The notes under the pieces are model-generated. The model searched no databases. It worked only from the letters and a program-made list of their open reading frames with translations, and was not told the origin of the DNA. From Bacteroidota bacterium (GTDB lineage Bacteria > Bacteroidota > Bacteroidia > 2-12-FULL-35-15): DNA of 56,262 nt. The stretch is taken from the NCBI GenBank assembly GCA_023251835.1, contig JAHEXZ010000027.1, forward strand, positions 1-56,262. The letters run 5' to 3'. Shown here one piece after another: positions 26,321-34,318 of this stretch; position 1 is the first letter of the stretch; every line of letters starts with the position of its first letter. A program made the position numbers and the translations under genes.

Positions 26321-26803
26321 TCAAATTTCAATTAGTTCTTCTTCCTTCTTTTTTGCTTGTTGTTTGGTCTTTTTGACCTCTTTTTGTTTTTCTTCCTCCA
26401 GCTTAATATTATAGCGTATGTCCCGCCAATATTGAGCCCCATAGCTTACAAAAATTTCTGATCCGGCTTTAACATTCTTTGTTGCAGTAATCCAGCCACA
26501 ATTTTTATAGATTTCGTAAACACAATTATTTTTTATACCATTTACTTTCACCAGTCCATTAGCATCATTTGCATAACGCGCAAGAGCTTCGGGAGTATGA
26601 AAAGCATCAATACATTTGTTACGGCTGACATAAAATACATATCCTCCTTCATCAATATCTGCACGTTTTTCACATTGTTTCCAGGTAATTATTTCTCCAA
26701 GGTATTCAACAATCCGTTCTCCTTTTTTTATATCACGTTTTGTAAACAGACCTTTACCTGCTTCAGGGATAGTTGATTTTTTTACTTCTAAATCTTCGTA
26801 CAT
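26321..26803 (-). CDS. SET-domain protein (putative lysine methyltransferase)
   Basis: A 160-residue cytosolic protein with a compact SET domain: AGKGLFTKRDIKKGERIVEYLGE near 16-38, a YVF at ~55 and CIDAFHTPEALARYANDANG near 65-84 (the pseudoknot N with RY/N), then GWITATKNVKAGSEIFVSYGAQYW near 103-126. SET enzymes use S-adenosylmethionine to methylate lysine side chains; in bacteria, the targets are often unknown. Residues ~130-160 are a Lys/Glu-rich tail that may be a coiled coil. It is a single-gene unit on the minus strand, with repeats on its 3' side. Confidence 0.85.
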   Translation of the reverse strand: MYEDLEVKKSTIPEAGKGLFTKRDIKKGERIVEYLGEIITWKQCEKRADIDEGGYVFYVSRNKCIDAFHTPEALARYANDANGLVKVNGIKNNCVYEIYKNCGWITATKNVKAGSEIFVSYGAQYWRDIRYNIKLEEEKQKEVKKTKQQAKKKEEELIEI

Positions 26804-26890
26804 TTACACTGTTTTTGGGGTTGTGAAAATAATAAAAAAGTTTGATTTGAACTATTGGTTATCAGTTATTGAATTATAAATAATAAAAAA

Positions 26891-27376
26891 ATGCACGTTA
26901 CTAAATTTCAAAAGCTCATTACCAACCCTTTCTTATTTCGATTATACCTGCTCCAAAAGCTACCGCTTGCTTATGTTGCCGGTCTTAAAGTAGCAGAGCT
27001 TTCCAATGAAAAAGCTGCTGTAACTGTAAAATATGGGTGGTTGACACAAAATCCTTTCCGTTCCATGTATTTTGCCTGCCTTTCTATGGCTGCGGAAATG
27101 TCGACAGGAGTGCTTGTGATGAATGGGATATTTAACTCCCAGCCTCCGGTATCTATGTTAATTGTAAAGAACCATGCCATGTATCATAAAAAAGCAATAG
27201 GTAAGATTACCTTTACCTGTACTGATGGGGGCATGATTAATGATTCTGTTGCTAAAGCAAAAACAACAGGAGAAACTGTTTTAATAGATACTACTTCTAT
27301 TGGTAAAGATGAAGCAGGTGATGTGGTGGCGGAGTTTGTTTTTACCTGGTCGATGAAAGTAAAAACAAATAGTTAA
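26891..27376 (+). CDS. DUF4442 hotdog-fold protein (thioesterase-like)
   Basis: A 161-residue protein with the hotdog pattern of the DUF4442 group: a basic start, FRLYLLQKLPLAYVAGLKV near 16-34, TVKYGWLTQNPFRSMYFACLSMAAEMSTGVL near 45-75 (the central helix), then four strands up to VVAEFVFTWSMKVK at the end. Members are related to acyl-CoA thioesterases, but no substrate is known. Divergent from the SET gene with 87 nt between their starts. Confidence 0.82.
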   Translation: MHVTKFQKLITNPFLFRLYLLQKLPLAYVAGLKVAELSNEKAAVTVKYGWLTQNPFRSMYFACLSMAAEMSTGVLVMNGIFNSQPPVSMLIVKNHAMYHKKAIGKITFTCTDGGMINDSVAKAKTTGETVLIDTTSIGKDEAGDVVAEFVFTWSMKVKTNS

Positions 27377-27472
27377 AGCGCAACTTACCTCCGGGTTATG
27401 TCACTAAGCCTAAAATACTTGCTATTTTCCCTTTGCAGGAGGCCAATTTTCTATTTGGGTTTTGTTATGTAG

Positions 27473-28126
27473 GTCTCTGGTGTTATTACACCAGAGTATA
27501 GAAAAAGAATGTATGAAGTATTGGATTTGTATAATGAACCTTATAATGCTTTGTTTCCTGTGGTTTGTTTTGATGAAAAGAGTAAACAGTTGTTAGGAGA
27601 TGCCCGAAAACCAATTCCATTAAAACCTGGAGGTGTTCTCAAAGTTGATTATGAGTATAAGCGAAATGGCACTTGTAATATTTTTGTCGCAGTCGAACCA
27701 AAGGCAGGCAAGCATCATATAAAAGTAACAGATTATAGGAAACGCGAGGACTTTGCAGTATTTATGAAATGGCTGATTGAGGAAAGATATAGTGATGCTA
27801 CTAAAGTGAGAATTGTATTAGATAATTTGAATACGCATTTTGAAAAATCACTTTATGAAACTTTTACAAAACGAGAAGCAAAAAAACTACTAAAAAAGAT
27901 TCAGTTTGTATATACACCCAAACATGCAAGTTGGTTAAACATGGCGGAAATCGAAATAAATATAATGGATAAAGAGTGCTTAGATAGGAACATAGAGAGC
28001 AAGAAAGAACTTGAGCGAGAAATTAAAATAGGGTGCGATCAAAATAATAAAGAAGAAAGAAAAATTAATTGGAGTTTTACCAGGCAAAAAGCAGATAAAA
28101 AATTGTCAAAATATTATGTTTCATAA
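27473..28126 (+). pseudogene. IS630-family transposase remnant (N-terminal half missing)
   Basis: Open from just after a stop at 27470-27472; the first Met is at 27509. What remains is the catalytic half of an IS630/Tc1-type transposase: VVCFDEKSKQLLGD with the first Asp, IVLDNLNTH with the second Asp, and WLNMAEIEINIM with the closing Glu, so the DDE triad is intact. The N-terminal helix-turn-helix part (roughly 150 residues in full copies) is absent, and no trace of it was found in 27377-27472. No clear terminal inverted repeats are visible. Inactive as it stands. Confidence 0.85.
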
Positions 28127-28143
28127 CTAAGTTGTTACGACAA

Positions 28144-29427
28144 CTAGTAGTTATATTTATCTGCCCATAATTTTTTCAGGAACTCCCTCATTTCTTTTTC
28201 TCTGGCGTTATTTCCGGGTTCATAAAATTTACTTCCACTTATACTCTCCGGTAAATATTCCTGTTTAAAAAAATTGGAAGCATAATCATGGGAATATTGA
28301 TAGTCTTTTCCATAGCCAATATCCTTCATTAGTTTTGTAGGAGCATTACGCAAATGAAGCGGTACAGGCAGATCCCCATTTTTCTTCACGGCTTCCTGTG
28401 CATTATTAATAGCCATATAGGCAGCATTGCTCTTGGCCGATGCTGCAAGATACGTAACAGCCTGCGACAAAATTATCCGTGATTCAGGCATACCAATTAC
28501 ATTCACTGCCTGAAAACAATTAGTAGCTATTACCAATGCTGTTGGATTAGCATTACCAATATCTTCCGAAGCCAATATTACCAGCCTGCGTGCAATAAAC
28601 AAAGGATCTTCACCACCTTCAAGCATCCTGGCAAGCCAATAAACAGCAGCATTGGGGTCACTTCCACGAATTGATTTGATGAATGCCGAAATAATATCAT
28701 AATGACTTTCTCCTGCTTTATCATACAGTGCAATATTTTGCTGAACAATACGGATAACTTTTTCATTGGTAATTTCAATATCATTTCCTCCTATTGTATT
28801 TATTACCAGTTCAAACACATTCAACAATTTACGGCCGTCACCTCCAGAAAGTCTCAATAATGCTTCATATTCCGTCACTTTAATATTTTTAGTTTTCAGA
28901 ATAGTGTCAGTTTTAATTGCAAGATCAAGTATTGCAATTAAGTCTTCTTTATCAAGATGCTTTAAGATATATACCTGGCAGCGCGATAATAATGCAGAGA
29001 TAACTTCAAATGACGGGTTTTCAGTAGTAGCTCCAATCAATGTAATTGTTCCTTTCTCAACCGCTCCTAATAAAGAGTCCTGCTGAGATTTACTGAAACG
29101 ATGTATTTCATCAATAAATAAAATTGGATTTTTTTGTGCAAACAGATTATTCTCTTTGGCCTTATCAATTACATCACGTATATCTTTTACTCCCGAGTTA
29201 ATAGCACTTAACGAATAAAAAGGCCTTTTAAGCTGGTGGGCAATAATATTGGCAAGTGTTGTTTTTCCCACACCGGGAGGACCCCACAGGATGACCGATG
29301 GCAATAAGCTTGACTCAATTGCATTACGCAAAATAGCCCCCTCACCCACTATATGTTTTTGCCCAATATAATTATCTAAGCTTGTCGGACGCATTCTTTC
29401 CGCAAGAGGCACAGCACTTTCCTTCAT
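28144..29427 (-). CDS. rarA: Replication-associated recombination protein A
   Basis: A 427-residue AAA+ ATPase of the RarA/MgsA/WRNIP1 family that acts at stalled forks and single-strand gaps. Walker A is GPPGVGKTT at 49-57, Walker B is ILFIDEIH near 102-109, sensor 1 is GATTENP near 131-137, and LSRCQVY is near 147-153. The C-terminal tetramerisation part has GSDPNAAVYWLARMLEGGEDP near 255-275 and the PLHLRNAPTKLMKDIGYGK block near 357-375. It overlaps the upstream cytochrome gene by four bases (ATGA). Confidence 0.96.
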   Translation of the reverse strand: MKESAVPLAERMRPTSLDNYIGQKHIVGEGAILRNAIESSLLPSVILWGPPGVGKTTLANIIAHQLKRPFYSLSAINSGVKDIRDVIDKAKENNLFAQKNPILFIDEIHRFSKSQQDSLLGAVEKGTITLIGATTENPSFEVISALLSRCQVYILKHLDKEDLIAILDLAIKTDTILKTKNIKVTEYEALLRLSGGDGRKLLNVFELVINTIGGNDIEITNEKVIRIVQQNIALYDKAGESHYDIISAFIKSIRGSDPNAAVYWLARMLEGGEDPLFIARRLVILASEDIGNANPTALVIATNCFQAVNVIGMPESRIILSQAVTYLAASAKSNAAYMAINNAQEAVKKNGDLPVPLHLRNAPTKLMKDIGYGKDYQYSHDYASNFFKQEYLPESISGSKFYEPGNNAREKEMREFLKKLWADKYNY

Positions 29428-29783
29428 TCTTTCATACCATTAACAATCCAACATTCTATTTTTGCAACTGTTGTACTATCCAATCGGGCAGCTCTTCTTG
29501 GCATTTTAGGATAGCCCCGCTTCCATTTAACAGTCCCCAGTAAGTCACCATTCCTGCCAGCTTTACGTATATCATCCATAAAAGTAAAATCATAGCCACC
29601 TGCTCCTCCATCACTATGACAACGGTTGCAATACTTTTCAAAGAGTGGTTTTATGTCAGTATTATAGGAAAAGTTTTTGCCGTTACAATCTATAACCGGT
29701 TCTGATTTAGCTACTTGTTTTTTTGTTGTTTTGCAAGCCAATAATGTTGCTACTCCAATTGTAACTAATACTATTTTCTTCAT
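29424..29783 (-). CDS. Small mono-haem c-type cytochrome-like lipoprotein
   Basis: A 119-residue protein with a lipoprotein signal (VATLLAC, lipidated Cys17) and one haem-binding motif, CNRCH, near 52-56, preceded by DIKPLFEKYC, the usual context in surface or periplasmic mono-haem proteins. A later Met-containing segment (YPKMPRRAA) could give the sixth haem ligand. The mature protein is expected on the periplasmic side of a membrane. Its stop overlaps the rarA start by four bases, though the two roles look unrelated. Confidence 0.85.
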   Translation of the reverse strand: MKKIVLVTIGVATLLACKTTKKQVAKSEPVIDCNGKNFSYNTDIKPLFEKYCNRCHSDGGAGGYDFTFMDDIRKAGRNGDLLGTVKWKRGYPKMPRRAARLDSTTVAKIECWIVNGMKE

Positions 29784-29809
29784 AAATTTATTATGCCAAT
29801 TGTAAGAAA

Positions 29810-30688
29810 TTATTTTAATTCAGGTCTTCTATGCTTCCACCTGCGATGAGTCCATAACCAATATTGAGGGGCAGTTTGAATATCCTTTTCCAACAATCGA
29901 GTTACACGCTCAATAATTTCACCATATTCAGTTTCCTGTGGATTTTCTGTAACATTAATAAAATCAAGTGTATAGTAACCTCGTTTTACCTTATTTATGC
30001 GTCCGAATATAACAGGATAATTGTACTCTTTAGCAAATTTTTCGGCCCCGAACTGTACCCCTGTGTCTTGGTTTAAAAAGGTCATCCAGTAGGCGCTTTT
30101 TGGATTTGACGGTGACTGATCAGAACCAAAAATTGTAGCTGTAAGTTGGTCTCTATTATTATCAAAAAAACGTTTTACATCTTTTGTAGCAACCAACTGA
30201 AGCCCATATTTACTACGGGTTTTACGCATTTTAATATCAAAATATTTATTGGTAAGAGGGGTATAAATACCCGCTGCTGAATGCTTTATAAGTCTGTTTA
30301 TGGCAACTGCAAAAATTTCCCAGTTATTATAATGTCCACCGGCAATTATCACACTTCTTTTCTGTTCATGATATTTGTCAATAAGTTCGGGGTTATTACA
30401 TATCACTCTCTTTGCTATCTGTTTGTCTGAAATAGTAAATGCTTTCAGACTTTCAACAATCAAATCGCAAAAATGCCGGTAGAACTTTTTGCTAATATCG
30501 AGGCACTCTTTTTCAGACTTCTCCGGAAACGAATTACGAATATTTTGCAGAACTACTTTTTTCCGGTACCCTGTCACATGATATATAAGAACATACAAAA
30601 AATCCGAAAGACCATACAATAAAGGAAAAGGAAGCAATGATATTGGGATAATAACTAAGTAATACAGCAGAACGTTAAAAACAATCAT
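29810..30688 (-). CDS. Lysophospholipid / lipid A acyltransferase (HtrB/LpxL family)
   Basis: A 292-residue inner-membrane acyltransferase. A short N-terminal hydrophobic segment (1-35) anchors it; the catalytic HX4E motif is GGHYNNWE with His119 and Glu124; SDQSP near 192-196 and the C-terminal YWLWTHRRWKHR segment are typical of the family. Members put secondary acyl chains on lipid A, or acylate other lipids; which applies here is not known. A minus-strand TATCTTTG (30713-30720), about 25 nt before the start, is a likely -7 promoter element. Confidence 0.9.
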   Translation of the reverse strand: MIVFNVLLYYLVIIPISLLPFPLLYGLSDFLYVLIYHVTGYRKKVVLQNIRNSFPEKSEKECLDISKKFYRHFCDLIVESLKAFTISDKQIAKRVICNNPELIDKYHEQKRSVIIAGGHYNNWEIFAVAINRLIKHSAAGIYTPLTNKYFDIKMRKTRSKYGLQLVATKDVKRFFDNNRDQLTATIFGSDQSPSNPKSAYWMTFLNQDTGVQFGAEKFAKEYNYPVIFGRINKVKRGYYTLDFINVTENPQETEYGEIIERVTRLLEKDIQTAPQYWLWTHRRWKHRRPELK

Positions 30689-30712
30689 TTATGCACAAAA
30701 AATTTTTTTTAA

Positions 30713-30720
30713 CAAAGATA
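30713..30720 (-). promoter_or_regulatory. Candidate -7 element of the acyltransferase gene
   Basis: Reads TATCTTTG on the minus strand, a match to TAnnTTTG, 25 nt upstream of the start. The only TTTG further upstream is spaced 14 nt, shorter than the usual 17-20. Confidence 0.45.
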
Positions 30721-30809
30721 AAAGTATAGTTTTACAAAATCCAACTGAGGCATACAAATTGCTCTGGCACTACTGATAAAAATCTATTAACTAACTAAAA
30801 AATAAAGAA

Positions 30810-31271
30810 ATGAGTTATTCATTCAAAATTAAATCAGCCATTTTGGCAATTGGCTTATTATTTACAACAATAACCTTTGCTCAAAAAGAAAAAAAAGCAG
30901 AAAAGAACAAGTTTTTGGAAGGAAAAAAATACGATGTTAACTTCACTGAAATAAAAGCATCCGGAACAAGCAAACCTTTGCCAAGCACTATAGTTATAAA
31001 AAGTGGAAAAGTACAATGCGATTTGATGGAAGAAAAAGTTACTGCTCCCTCAATGCCTTATAAAGTTATACTCGATACAACTTATACAGAAGATGAGAGC
31101 GAAGTTCATAAAGTAAGTTTCATCTCCGAATATACAGAAGAAAAAACGGGCTATAAATGGGATGCAACAATAACGGATTACGAAATAGAAGGAACTTTTG
31201 TAATGCTTAAAAGCGGTGTTCAAAAAAAGAAATTTGAATTTACAGGAGCTGAAAAGGCAGGCAAAAAGTAA
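30810..31271 (+). CDS. Small exported protein of unknown function
   Basis: A 153-residue protein with a clear Sec signal peptide (AILAIGLLFTTITFAQ, cleavage near 25). The mature part is Lys/Glu-rich with several predicted strands (YDVNFTEIKASG, STIVIKSGKVQCD, KVSFISEYTEEK, YKWDATITDYEIEGTFVM), suggesting a lipocalin-like or small beta-sandwich fold. I recognise no family. It stands alone and ends in a strong terminator. Confidence 0.75.
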   Translation: MSYSFKIKSAILAIGLLFTTITFAQKEKKAEKNKFLEGKKYDVNFTEIKASGTSKPLPSTIVIKSGKVQCDLMEEKVTAPSMPYKVILDTTYTEDESEVHKVSFISEYTEEKTGYKWDATITDYEIEGTFVMLKSGVQKKKFEFTGAEKAGKK

Positions 31272-31292
31272 AAAATAATCCTTAAAACCTAA

Positions 31293-31331
31293 AAAAATTC
31301 CGTTCTAAACATGATTTAGAACGGAATTTTT
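31293..31331 (+). terminator. Intrinsic terminator after the small exported protein
   Basis: Perfect 17-bp inverted repeat from AAAAATTCCGTTCTAAA with a 5-nt loop (CATGA); the right arm ends in a run of T. It can act in both directions, so it may also end the gap transcript (stop at 31378 on the minus strand). Confidence 0.85.
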
Positions 31332-31377
31332 GTTTAATCCAACTTCATGAATTCGGTAAAATTCTGGTTATCAACCA

Positions 31378-32859
31378 TTAATAATACACCAGCCGTCTTA
31401 CTTCTGCAATATATTTTGCATAACGAATCACCTGGCGGGTATAACCGTACTCATTATCATACCATACATACAACACAATATTTTTCTTGTCAGGCCCAGC
31501 AATAGTTGCCTGGCTATCAAATATGGAAGGGCAGGGATTGCCAATAGCATCGGTTGATACATATTCATTTGAATTGATATATTGAATTTGCTCTACCAAT
31601 GCTCCATCCAATGCAGCATCTTTCATTATCTCGTTCACCTCATCCCGGGTTATCTCTTTTTCAACAGTCATACTTAAAATAGCCAATGACACATTTGGAG
31701 TAGGAACCCTTACCGAGTTTGCTGTAAACTTGCCGGAGAGCTGAGGTAAAACTTTCTTTAGAGCACTTTCTGCACCGGTTTCAGTAATTACCATATTTAA
31801 TGCAGCAGAACGTCCTCTTCTGTATTTTTTATGGTAATTATCCAATAAATTCTGATCATTTGTGTAGGAATGTACAGTTTCTATATGTCCACGACTGATA
31901 CCTAACGTATTATGAATCACCTGCAATACAGGCATAATAGCATTGGTAGTACAGGAAGCGGCTGAAAAAATGGCATTATTTTTAATGTCCGATGATTCGT
32001 GGTTAACTCCATATACTACATTAGGAATATCTCCTTTTGCAGGAGCAGTTAACAGTACCTTTGAAATTCCTTTTGCTTTTAAATGACGACTTAATTCCTT
32101 CTCATCCCTGAAAACACCGGTATTGTCAATTAATAAAGCATCATTAATTCCATACGCTGTATAATCAACATCTTCAGGATTTTTGGCATCTATCATATAT
32201 ACACGATGGCCATTGATAATTAAAGCCTTTTGCTCATAATCTTCCACCACAGTTCCAGGAAAGGCACCATGTACAGAATCTGTACGTAATAAATCTGCAC
32301 GTTTTGTTATTTCCTCGTTACTATTACCCCTTGTAACAATGGCGCGTAGCCTCAATTGTTCACCTTTTCCGGCTTGTGCAACCAACTCACGTGCTGCTAA
32401 GCGACCAATACGGCCAAACCCGTATAGTACCACATTTTTAGGAGTAATGGTATGTTTTTTTCCTATTAAATCTTTTAATTTATTATTAATAAAATCAGCA
32501 GCCGTTTTAAAATTGTTTTTTTCCTGGCACCACTCGTAGGCAAGTTTCCCAAGATCAACACGTGAAGGACATACATCTGCATTCTGTATTTCTGCAGCAA
32601 GCATAACAGAATCTTTTATATAAATAGGCTTTTTTACAATATCTTTTGAATAAAGGTGTAGGTTCATAATTTCACTTGCACTTCTGTCGACCAACTGATT
32701 TCTAAAAAAAATCAGTTCTATGGATCTTTCAAACCATAGTGTACCAACAATACCAATCAGATCAAGAGCAGCTTTTTCATTCTTAATCCAGTCGTTCAAC
32801 TCTGTTTCATAAGAGTCTGCTACTTTACCTTTTGCAGTTTTTAATGTTTCAAATGTCAT
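31378..32859 (-). CDS. Glyceraldehyde-3-phosphate dehydrogenase, long form
   Basis: A 493-residue GAPDH, about 150 longer than E. coli GapA (331). The extra ~140 residues are an N-terminal helical extension; the Rossmann start GFGRIGR is at 147-153. The catalytic Cys is Cys303 in SAASCTTNA, the base is the His in the later HSYTNDQ segment, and the C-terminal WYDNEYGYTRQ signature is present. It oxidises glyceraldehyde-3-phosphate with NAD(P) and phosphate to 1,3-bisphosphoglycerate. Long GAPDHs of this kind are known in Bacteroidota; whether this is the main glycolytic copy cannot be seen. It is a single gene downstream of rpoD with its own leader region. Confidence 0.92.
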   Translation of the reverse strand: MTFETLKTAKGKVADSYETELNDWIKNEKAALDLIGIVGTLWFERSIELIFFRNQLVDRSASEIMNLHLYSKDIVKKPIYIKDSVMLAAEIQNADVCPSRVDLGKLAYEWCQEKNNFKTAADFINNKLKDLIGKKHTITPKNVVLYGFGRIGRLAARELVAQAGKGEQLRLRAIVTRGNSNEEITKRADLLRTDSVHGAFPGTVVEDYEQKALIINGHRVYMIDAKNPEDVDYTAYGINDALLIDNTGVFRDEKELSRHLKAKGISKVLLTAPAKGDIPNVVYGVNHESSDIKNNAIFSAASCTTNAIMPVLQVIHNTLGISRGHIETVHSYTNDQNLLDNYHKKYRRGRSAALNMVITETGAESALKKVLPQLSGKFTANSVRVPTPNVSLAILSMTVEKEITRDEVNEIMKDAALDGALVEQIQYINSNEYVSTDAIGNPCPSIFDSQATIAGPDKKNIVLYVWYDNEYGYTRQVIRYAKYIAEVRRLVYY

Positions 32860-32928
32860 AGGTTAGAGAATTTAAGCTCTTAAATAAATTTAAGAGAAGT
32901 TAAAGAATGTTATATATATGTATAAAAA

Positions 32929-32986
32929 ACAACCGCACAAACATCAGAGAAACATTTAACCTTTTCAAAGATGTTTGTGCGGTTGT
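32929..32986 (-). terminator. Hairpin between rpoD and gap
   Basis: Perfect 17-bp inverted repeat, left arm ACAACCGCACAAACATC, with a 24-nt loop, starting 22 nt past the rpoD stop on the minus strand. GC content of the stem is high for this genome. It probably ends the rpoD transcript; the large loop is unusual for an intrinsic terminator. Confidence 0.7.
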
Positions 32987-33007
32987 CATTATTAATTCTT
33001 ATTTATT

Positions 33008-33871
33008 TTATCCTAAATATGTTTTTAATAATTTACTACGTGAATTATGACGTAACCTGCGGATAGCCTTTTCCTTTATCTGACGAACCCTTTCACGGGT
33101 CAAGTCGAATTTAGCTCCTATTTCTTCTAATGTAAGGCCGTGGTTGATACCTATTCCGAAAAATAATTTTACAACATCGCGTTCCCTGTCAGTTAAAGTA
33201 GACAATGAACGTTCAATTTCCCGTTGCAACGATTCATTCATCAATTCATTATCAGCACGGGGAGAATCGTGATTTACCAATACATCCAACAAACTGTTTT
33301 CTTCTCCGTTTACAAATGGTGCATCCATAGAAACATGGCGGCCTGATACACGCATCGTGTCAGCTACTTTATCCTGAGGAAGTTCAAGCACCTGAGATAA
33401 TTCCTCCGCACTTGGCTCACGCTCAAATTCCTGCTCTAATTTGGAAAAAGCTTTATTAATCTTATTTAATGAACCTACCTGGTTCAAAGGTAAGCGTACA
33501 ATACGCGACTGTTCAGCCAATGCCTGTAAAATAGATTGACGAATCCACCATACGGCATAAGAAATAAATTTAAAACCCCGTGTTTCATCAAAACGTTTTG
33601 CGGCCTTAATTAAACCCAGGTTACCTTCATTAATCAAATCAGGAAGACTTAATCCCTGATTCTGGTATTGCTTGGCTACAGAAACCACAAAACGCAGGTT
33701 TGCTTTGGTTAGTTTTTCTAAAGCTAACTGATCCCCTTCCCTTATCTTCTTAGCTAACGTGACTTCTTCATCAGCCGTGATTAACTCCTCACGACCAATT
33801 TCCTGTAAGTATTTATCCAAAGAAGCGCTTTCGCGATTGGTAATCGATTTGGTTATTTTTAGCTGTCTCAT
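33008..33871 (-). CDS. rpoD: Primary sigma factor (sigma-70 family, Bacteroidota short form)
   Basis: A 287-residue sigma factor lacking the long N-terminal region 1.1, as usual in Bacteroidota. Region 1.2 lies near 17-50 ([26 protein letters not shown]), region 2 has the [39 protein letters not shown] block near 82-117, and region 4 ends the protein with [29 protein letters not shown]. This sigma recognises the TTTG / TAnnTTTG promoters seen throughout the window. A minus-strand TATATTTG (33914-33921) may be its own -7 element. Confidence 0.96.
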   Translation of the reverse strand: MRQLKITKSITNRESASLDKYLQEIGREELITADEEVTLAKKIREGDQLALEKLTKANLRFVVSVAKQYQNQGLSLPDLINEGNLGLIKAAKRFDETRGFKFISYAVWWIRQSILQALAEQSRIVRLPLNQVGSLNKINKAFSKLEQEFEREPSAEELSQVLELPQDKVADTMRVSGRHVSMDAPFVNGEENSLLDVLVNHDSPRADNELMNESLQREIERSLSTLTDRERDVVKLFFGIGINHGLTLEEIGAKFDLTRERVRQIKEKAIRRLRHNSRSKLLKTYLG

Positions 33872-33913
33872 CTTTTAATTTAGGTATTAGATATGGTAAA
33901 ATTAAAATCAGTG

Positions 33914-33921
33914 CAAATATA
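33914..33921 (-). promoter_or_regulatory. Candidate -7 element of the rpoD promoter
   Basis: TATATTTG on the minus strand, 42 nt upstream of the rpoD start. A near-match to the -33 box (ATTG) lies 20 nt further upstream. Confidence 0.5.
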
Positions 33922-34154
33922 CTTCAAGTAAATTTCATATACAATTTAATCCGGTAATAATAACAAACAATATAACTTGCTGACTGTTAACAACTTGTAT
34001 TTTTTTGGATAAAGTATTTAAAACATCAGCATTAAAGCTATTTTTTCATCGATTAAACTATTCCAACTCCAACTGATAAATATTTATGCCCATAATGACA
34101 TTTGACCGAAAAGTTTGGCAAATACCATCAGGTTTACCATAATATCCGTTAATT

Positions 34155-34306
34155 TATACTGAGTGAATGATGCAGGCTCAAAAGGCCTTCTATATGTCAT
34201 TTCGAACGTAGTGAGAAATCTTCTCCATTGATTAGCAAGATGTTTCACTATGCTCAACATGACAATAAGCGTAGAATTTATACTTTTAGACAGCCTCATT
34301 CGCTCA
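34155..34306. repeat. Palindromic repeat copy split by a second palindrome
   Basis: The outer parts belong to the TATACTGAG family: TATACTGAGTGAATGA on the left and CCTCATTCGCTCAAA on the right. The middle (34195-34264) is another palindrome type that starts TGTCATTTCGAACGTAGTGA and ends in TCAACATGACA. It looks like one element nested in or next to another. It fills most of the 447-nt rpoD / degQ spacer; the rest (33922-34154) shows nothing more than candidate promoter sequence for rpoD. Confidence 0.65.
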
Positions 34307-34318
34307 AATTACTCATTT

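Noticed and set aside
26040-26324. 94-residue minus-strand ORF between sucC and the SET gene
   Set aside because: It translates two palindromic repeat elements and has no coding character.
27377-27472. Search for the missing N-terminal half of the IS630 transposase
   Set aside because: No helix-turn-helix-like translation was seen in any plus-strand frame of this stretch, so the truncation appears real.
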